Shown here: in pieces, positions 60,259 to 64,000 of the stretch
Position numbering within the stretch: position 1 is the first letter of the stretch
Layout of the letters: every line of letters starts with the position of its first letter
Origin: Treponema sp.
GTDB taxonomy: Bacteria > Spirochaetota > Spirochaetia > Treponematales > Treponemataceae
Length of the DNA stretch: 64,000 bases
NCBI GenBank assembly: GCA_014803985.1
Contig: JAAVAO010000051.1
Location: forward strand, 62,001-126,000
Direction of reading: 5' to 3'
Made by a program: the position numbers and the translations under genes
Notes under the pieces: model-generated
Databases searched by the model: none
What the model saw: the letters and a program-made list of their open reading frames with translations, nothing else
Told to the model about the DNA's origin: nothing

Positions 60259-63200
60259 TTATTTAGTACTGGTTGTTCCAGAAACGCCGTTATTTCCATT
60301 TGTTCCATTTGGCACGGAGTGCGATACGGAACTTACAATTTTTCCAAAACTACCGCCCTTCCCTGGCGTTGAATGGCAGTTGGTTTTTGATGCTGCGCCA
60401 CAGTTTCCACCGTTACCACCATTGCCACTGCTAGATGACCAAATAGGTGCAAGTGTGCATTCGCTTATTCCTGCTGCAATATGGCATTCTCCGCCATTTC
60501 CTCCGTTTCCTCCGGTTCCGCATTTTCCAGAGCCTGTTGTATTTCCTCCGTTGCCACCATTTCCACCTTCCCCGCATTTGTGGGGAGTGAGTTTTACATT
60601 ATATATTGCATTTTTAAAAGGGGCGTCCACAAATATGCAGTAGTCGCTCGCTCCTCCCTTTCCTCCATGTCCTCCAGAACCAGCGTTTCCCCCATTTGCA
60701 TCATCTCCTCCTGCCCCTCCATCTCCACCGTAGCCACCTTTTCCAGAGTGAAGAGATATGATTCCTGATTGCTTGTAATCCAATTTGGTTGTTATATACA
60801 GGGCGGCACCGCCTTTGCCACCGCTACCACCATTGCCACCCATTCCAGCAGAAATTCCAGCACTTGAATCTGCCGCTCTTCCTTGTGCACCGTTCCCGCC
60901 GTTTCCTCCGTCTCCACCATAACAAGTGAGATTTCCTGTCATATCAATTGTAAGATAGCCGGCGGAAATTGCCCTTGCTCCATCAGTTCCGTCTCCTCCG
61001 TTTTCTCCTGCATTTTTTCCGCTTGTGCCAAGATGACCGCTTATGCTTGTGATTGTAAGATTTCCTTCTCCTGTTAATTTTAACTGTTTATATTTATCGA
61101 AGAAAATTGTTGCTACTGGCTTTGAGTTTACATCGTTGTTATTTGGAGAAATAGAGTTTTCACCCGTTATTTTCAGTGTTATTTCAGGAGTTTTTTCTCC
61201 AGAATATAAAATCGCAGACGTGCCTGCCTTTGCTTGAAAAGACATATCTATAAGTTCTATTTCAACTGGATTTTCCGCTTGTATGTCAATAAGGAGTCCA
61301 AGCATTTTTGAAGATATGGTTTCGTTATTGTTGTATTTTTGATTGTATGCTCCTTTGATTATGTATTTAGTTTTTTTCACGCCACCAATGGCATCGACAA
61401 CCGTAATAACTCCGTCTTTGTACACGTTTGCAAGTTGTTCATTTGAAAAGTTTGTGGGGGCAAAAAAATCTCTTCTTGGACTATTGGAATAGCAACTAGA
61501 AAAATCAAGAAGTACAACAGTGTCTTCCTCTGAGGTGGTGGAATCTATTGTGCCAGGCTGAGGGATGTTTGCTTTTGGGGCGTATTTTTCGATTATCGTG
61601 CTATAGACTTCCGCTGCGTCTGCCCTGTATTTTTCGATGATTGCGTTTGCTAGCGTTTCATAGCCTTGCGGTATTAACTCCCAAATTCCAAGCAAACCGT
61701 TGTTTGTAACGCCAACAGGAACCCAGTTGCTTGTTCCTGTTTCACTGTCAATGTCATTGAACGATTGTCGCCATTCTTGATACGCGTTTTTCATGCTACC
61801 GACAGTCCATCCGCCAGAATTTGATGCACCTCCCATTATCACTGCGTTGAATTGACTTTCAACATTGTCGTTTTTTATAACCGTTTCTATTGTCTCTCCA
61901 TTTTCCACCCCCGAAGAAATTCCTCCGCTTGCACCTGAAATTCCAAGATCAAAAGAACATTTTACGCCTATATCTTTTTCGATTATTCCGATAAGTTCTG
62001 ATGAGTCGGAGGCAAAGGCATAAGAATATTCATAGCGTCCCCCGAGATATATGCCTGTTATAAGGTGTGTTCCGTAGGTGTCTATTATGTATGCGGCTTG
62101 TTCTTCAACAGAAAGACCCTTTGTTTTGGAAGATTCTCCTTTTACGTCTTCAAGAAAATTGTCCGAAAGAATGTGCTGGAATTTGTCCGGCGTAATGTTA
62201 ACCACTTGAACATAATACGGCTTTCTGTAGTCATAGTGAGTGTAGAACAGTTGATTTGACTTTGAAGTGAATTTTTCAATGTCAACGCTTTTAAAAGAAA
62301 CCCCAATGCTTGCCGTAAAGACTTTAACCCCTCCGTTAAGCGAAATGTCTGGAATGTTCAGTGAATTTGAATAGTTTTCTGCATAGCCGCTGATAGCGTT
62401 GTTGATTACTTCGCCTGTCGTTGTGTTGTTGGAGTTTTTTACCTTTGATACATATTTTTCAGTCAGCTTTGAAGAATTGAGTATGCTCATAGTGCTTTTA
62501 TATGACGTGTCAAAATAGGGGGCGGTAATCACATTGAAGCCGAACCCAATTCCATAGGTGTTTAAAAGCGTTTGATTGTATGCAGGAATTGTACCGCCTT
62601 CTGTCGGATCAAATACTTCGCATTGCACTGTTATAGGGAATGTATATTTTACCGTGATATTGTTTTCTGTGTATGAAAACTCAATATTTTTTGTGCTTTC
62701 ATTGAATATTTCTGGAGAGAAGTCAAACCCCTTTTCAATTTTTTTGATGCTGCCGTCTGAATAAAGCGCGAGAAGAACAATTTTAGATGTATCAAGCGAT
62801 TTTCCCGAAGTGTAAGCGTTTTGTCCAAAAACTTCTAGGGCAGTGAGCGTTGGAGGCGTTAATAGTGTGGAAGACTCGTTTTCACTTGTATTTGCAAAGA
62901 CCGTGATTTTTAATGTGCAGGACTTTGTGATCGTTCCCTCTGTATAGGTGAATAAAATGTCGTTTTCTCCAAGGGAAAATCGTTCAGGTGCGCTATAATG
63001 TGCTTCGCTTGAAATGTCCTTTGTACTTCCATCAGAGTAAACGGCAAGAACTACTGTTTGTTTTTTGTCAAAGGATTCGCCTTGCGTGTATGATTTTAAA
63101 CTTGCAGCGGTGACACTTTTTAACGAGATAGAAGCGTTGCTTTTTTGAATTACAGAAAGGGATATGTTATAGGTTATATCCTTGTATGTAATTGTCAATG

Positions 63201-63708
63201 TTGCTTTTCCATTATCGTCTGCGGTGACAAGGTCGATCGGGCTATACTCAATTTCGTTTAAGTCTATTTTTTCTACGTCGTAATTTGAGTAGTTTGCAAG
63301 AACTATGAGTTTGCTCATATCCGCTTTTTCACCTTCAATTTGCGGGGAAAGCTCCACTGTTTCAATAGATTTTAGTGTTCGCTCACCGACATTAATGCGC
63401 AATGTATAATTTGCACTGTTTCCTCCTTCAGAATAAAAACAATTGATAAAACTGGTGTTTTTTTCAATGATTGATGGAGTGAATTGCACCTTGTCTGTAA
63501 CAATTTCGTTGTGTCCATCTGAATATATTGCGATGACAGATGCTTTTGGAGCGTCCCCAACACAATAGTCTAATTTTGCCTCCGTCACTTGTATGCTTTT
63601 TAGGGTTGGAGCTGAATTTTCGTCCGAATCGTCTGTTGAGCAAGAAGATACACAAATGAGCAGGAGCAATGCATAGAATATGCACAAGAGTTTGAATGTG
63701 TTTTTCAT
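60259..63708 (-). CDS. Large MACPF lipoprotein with Ig-like repeats and Gly-rich tail
   Basis: A 1149-residue lipoprotein with lipobox VSSC (Cys ~23). Residues ~33-365 hold about four bacterial Ig-like repeats (LDYCVGDAPKASVIAIYSDG and VLAVYSDGSTKDIS). Residues ~385-690 form a MACPF domain with GIGFGFNVITAPYFD, YGTHLITGIYLGGRYEY (~543) and LLGIWELIPQGY. Residues ~740-890 are beta-rich and unassigned. From ~889 to the end are GGNGG/GGDGG repeats separated by short hydrophobic strands, suggesting packed polyglycine-II-like helices or a beta roll. AAGGAC precedes ATG 63708. With the gene at 58656 it is probably an operon. Confidence 0.88.
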   Translation of the reverse strand: MKNTFKLLCIFYALLLLICVSSCSTDDSDENSAPTLKSIQVTEAKLDYCVGDAPKASVIAIYSDGHNEIVTDKVQFTPSIIEKNTSFINCFYSEGGNSANYTLRINVGERTLKSIETVELSPQIEGEKADMSKLIVLANYSNYDVEKIDLNEIEYSPIDLVTADDNGKATLTITYKDITYNISLSVIQKSNASISLKSVTAASLKSYTQGESFDKKQTVVLAVYSDGSTKDISSEAHYSAPERFSLGENDILFTYTEGTITKSCTLKITVFANTSENESSTLLTPPTLTALEVFGQNAYTSGKSLDTSKIVLLALYSDGSIKKIEKGFDFSPEIFNESTKNIEFSYTENNITVKYTFPITVQCEVFDPTEGGTIPAYNQTLLNTYGIGFGFNVITAPYFDTSYKSTMSILNSSKLTEKYVSKVKNSNNTTTGEVINNAISGYAENYSNSLNIPDISLNGGVKVFTASIGVSFKSVDIEKFTSKSNQLFYTHYDYRKPYYVQVVNITPDKFQHILSDNFLEDVKGESSKTKGLSVEEQAAYIIDTYGTHLITGIYLGGRYEYSYAFASDSSELIGIIEKDIGVKCSFDLGISGASGGISSGVENGETIETVIKNDNVESQFNAVIMGGASNSGGWTVGSMKNAYQEWRQSFNDIDSETGTSNWVPVGVTNNGLLGIWELIPQGYETLANAIIEKYRADAAEVYSTIIEKYAPKANIPQPGTIDSTTSEEDTVVLLDFSSCYSNSPRRDFFAPTNFSNEQLANVYKDGVITVVDAIGGVKKTKYIIKGAYNQKYNNNETISSKMLGLLIDIQAENPVEIELIDMSFQAKAGTSAILYSGEKTPEITLKITGENSISPNNNDVNSKPVATIFFDKYKQLKLTGEGNLTITSISGHLGTSGKNAGENGGDGTDGARAISAGYLTIDMTGNLTCYGGDGGNGGNGAQGRAADSSAGISAGMGGNGGSGGKGGAALYITTKLDYKQSGIISLHSGKGGYGGDGGAGGDDANGGNAGSGGHGGKGGASDYCIFVDAPFKNAIYNVKLTPHKCGEGGNGGNGGNTTGSGKCGTGGNGGNGGECHIAAGISECTLAPIWSSSSGNGGNGGNCGAASKTNCHSTPGKGGSFGKIVSSVSHSVPNGTNGNNGVSGTTSTK

Positions 63709-64000
63709 TTTTTACGTCCTTGAGATTTTTAGATTAAAAAGTTTGCTACGCAAACATACAAAATAAGCCCCGTCAATGGACAAGGGCTTTGTGTTTTATA
63801 AGGATTTTTCCTTTTTACCCCCTCGTGTATTGATGTGCTTAGGATGGAAAAAGTGATTTTATAATTTTTAATTTTTTAGATAACATCCCAAGAGTCAGAT
63901 GATTAGTTAGTGAAATAACGTAATAAAATGTCTTTAACTATATATATAGATTTTTTTAACCAAAAAACTGAAGTATTTTTAAAAAATTCTGAAAAAAAGT
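63709..64000. other. AT-rich upstream region of the MACPF operon
   Basis: This non-coding stretch must hold the MACPF promoter on the minus strand, but no unambiguous -35/-10 pair is visible. It contains GTTTGC/GCAAAC (63741-63755) and AAGCCC/GGGCTT (63765-63789) hairpins. No homopolymer G/C tract longer than five is present. Confidence 0.4.

Overview
This window most likely comes from a host-associated treponeme (Spirochaetota) or a close relative. The evidence is indirect: moderately low G+C with AT-rich intergenic DNA, many lipoproteins and outer-membrane-like proteins that resemble no widespread family, a short archaeal-type phenylalanyl-tRNA synthetase beta chain (a known spirochaete trait), an anaerobe's [FeFe]-hydrogenase maturase, and a homopolymeric C/G promoter tract of the kind treponemes use for phase variation. 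No rRNA, tRNA, CRISPR array, integrase or complete insertion sequence was seen.

Layout. 1-5 kb: end of an unknown gene, a hairpin-repeat array, dCMP deaminase, a TPR protein, a PLP aminotransferase and an Lrp/AsnC regulator. 5-11 kb: yhbY, then a Gld-type ABC export operon (ATPase, permease, GldG-like protein, DUF4340 protein) interrupted by hairpin arrays and closed by a strong terminator. 11-15.5 kb: a G+C-rich Rpn-family nuclease, a secreted His-tailed protein, mnmE and hydE. 15.5-19.2 kb: an ABC-2 exporter trio preceded by the 3' remnant of a probable SPASM radical-SAM gene, then queH. 19.4-23.2 kb: an aconitase-family hydratase, an S1-domain protein and SlyX. 23.3-26.8 kb: a surface lipoprotein and a possible outer-membrane barrel behind a promoter whose spacer is a C10 tract. 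27-30.5 kb: an ECF substrate-binding protein and the TrkA/TrkH potassium system. 30.6-43.8 kb: mnmA, carA, pheT, proA, TraB-like and TPR proteins, rlmB and a YchJ-like protein. 44.2-49 kb: two surface proteins with HExxH zinc-protease motifs. 49.3-58.6 kb: hisB, hisG, gltD-ribD (with a leader peptide and terminator), a large unknown protein, metK-nth and an RlpA-like protein. 58.6-63.7 kb: two MACPF (perforin-fold) lipoproteins.

The intergenic DNA is unusual. Many gaps carry tandem chains of hairpins whose loops are conserved while both arms of each stem change together. There are at least three families, in both orientations, some nested inside one another. Several genes (yhbY, hisG, carA and the genes at 40679 and 44217) have good -35/-10 boxes ending 6-11 nt before the start codon, which predicts leaderless or nearly leaderless mRNAs.

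The most interesting candidates are the phase-variable lipoprotein/barrel promoter, the covarying hairpin arrays, the gltD leader-peptide attenuator, the MACPF pair and the decapitated radical-SAM/exporter locus. All functions are read from sequence motifs alone; no database search was run.
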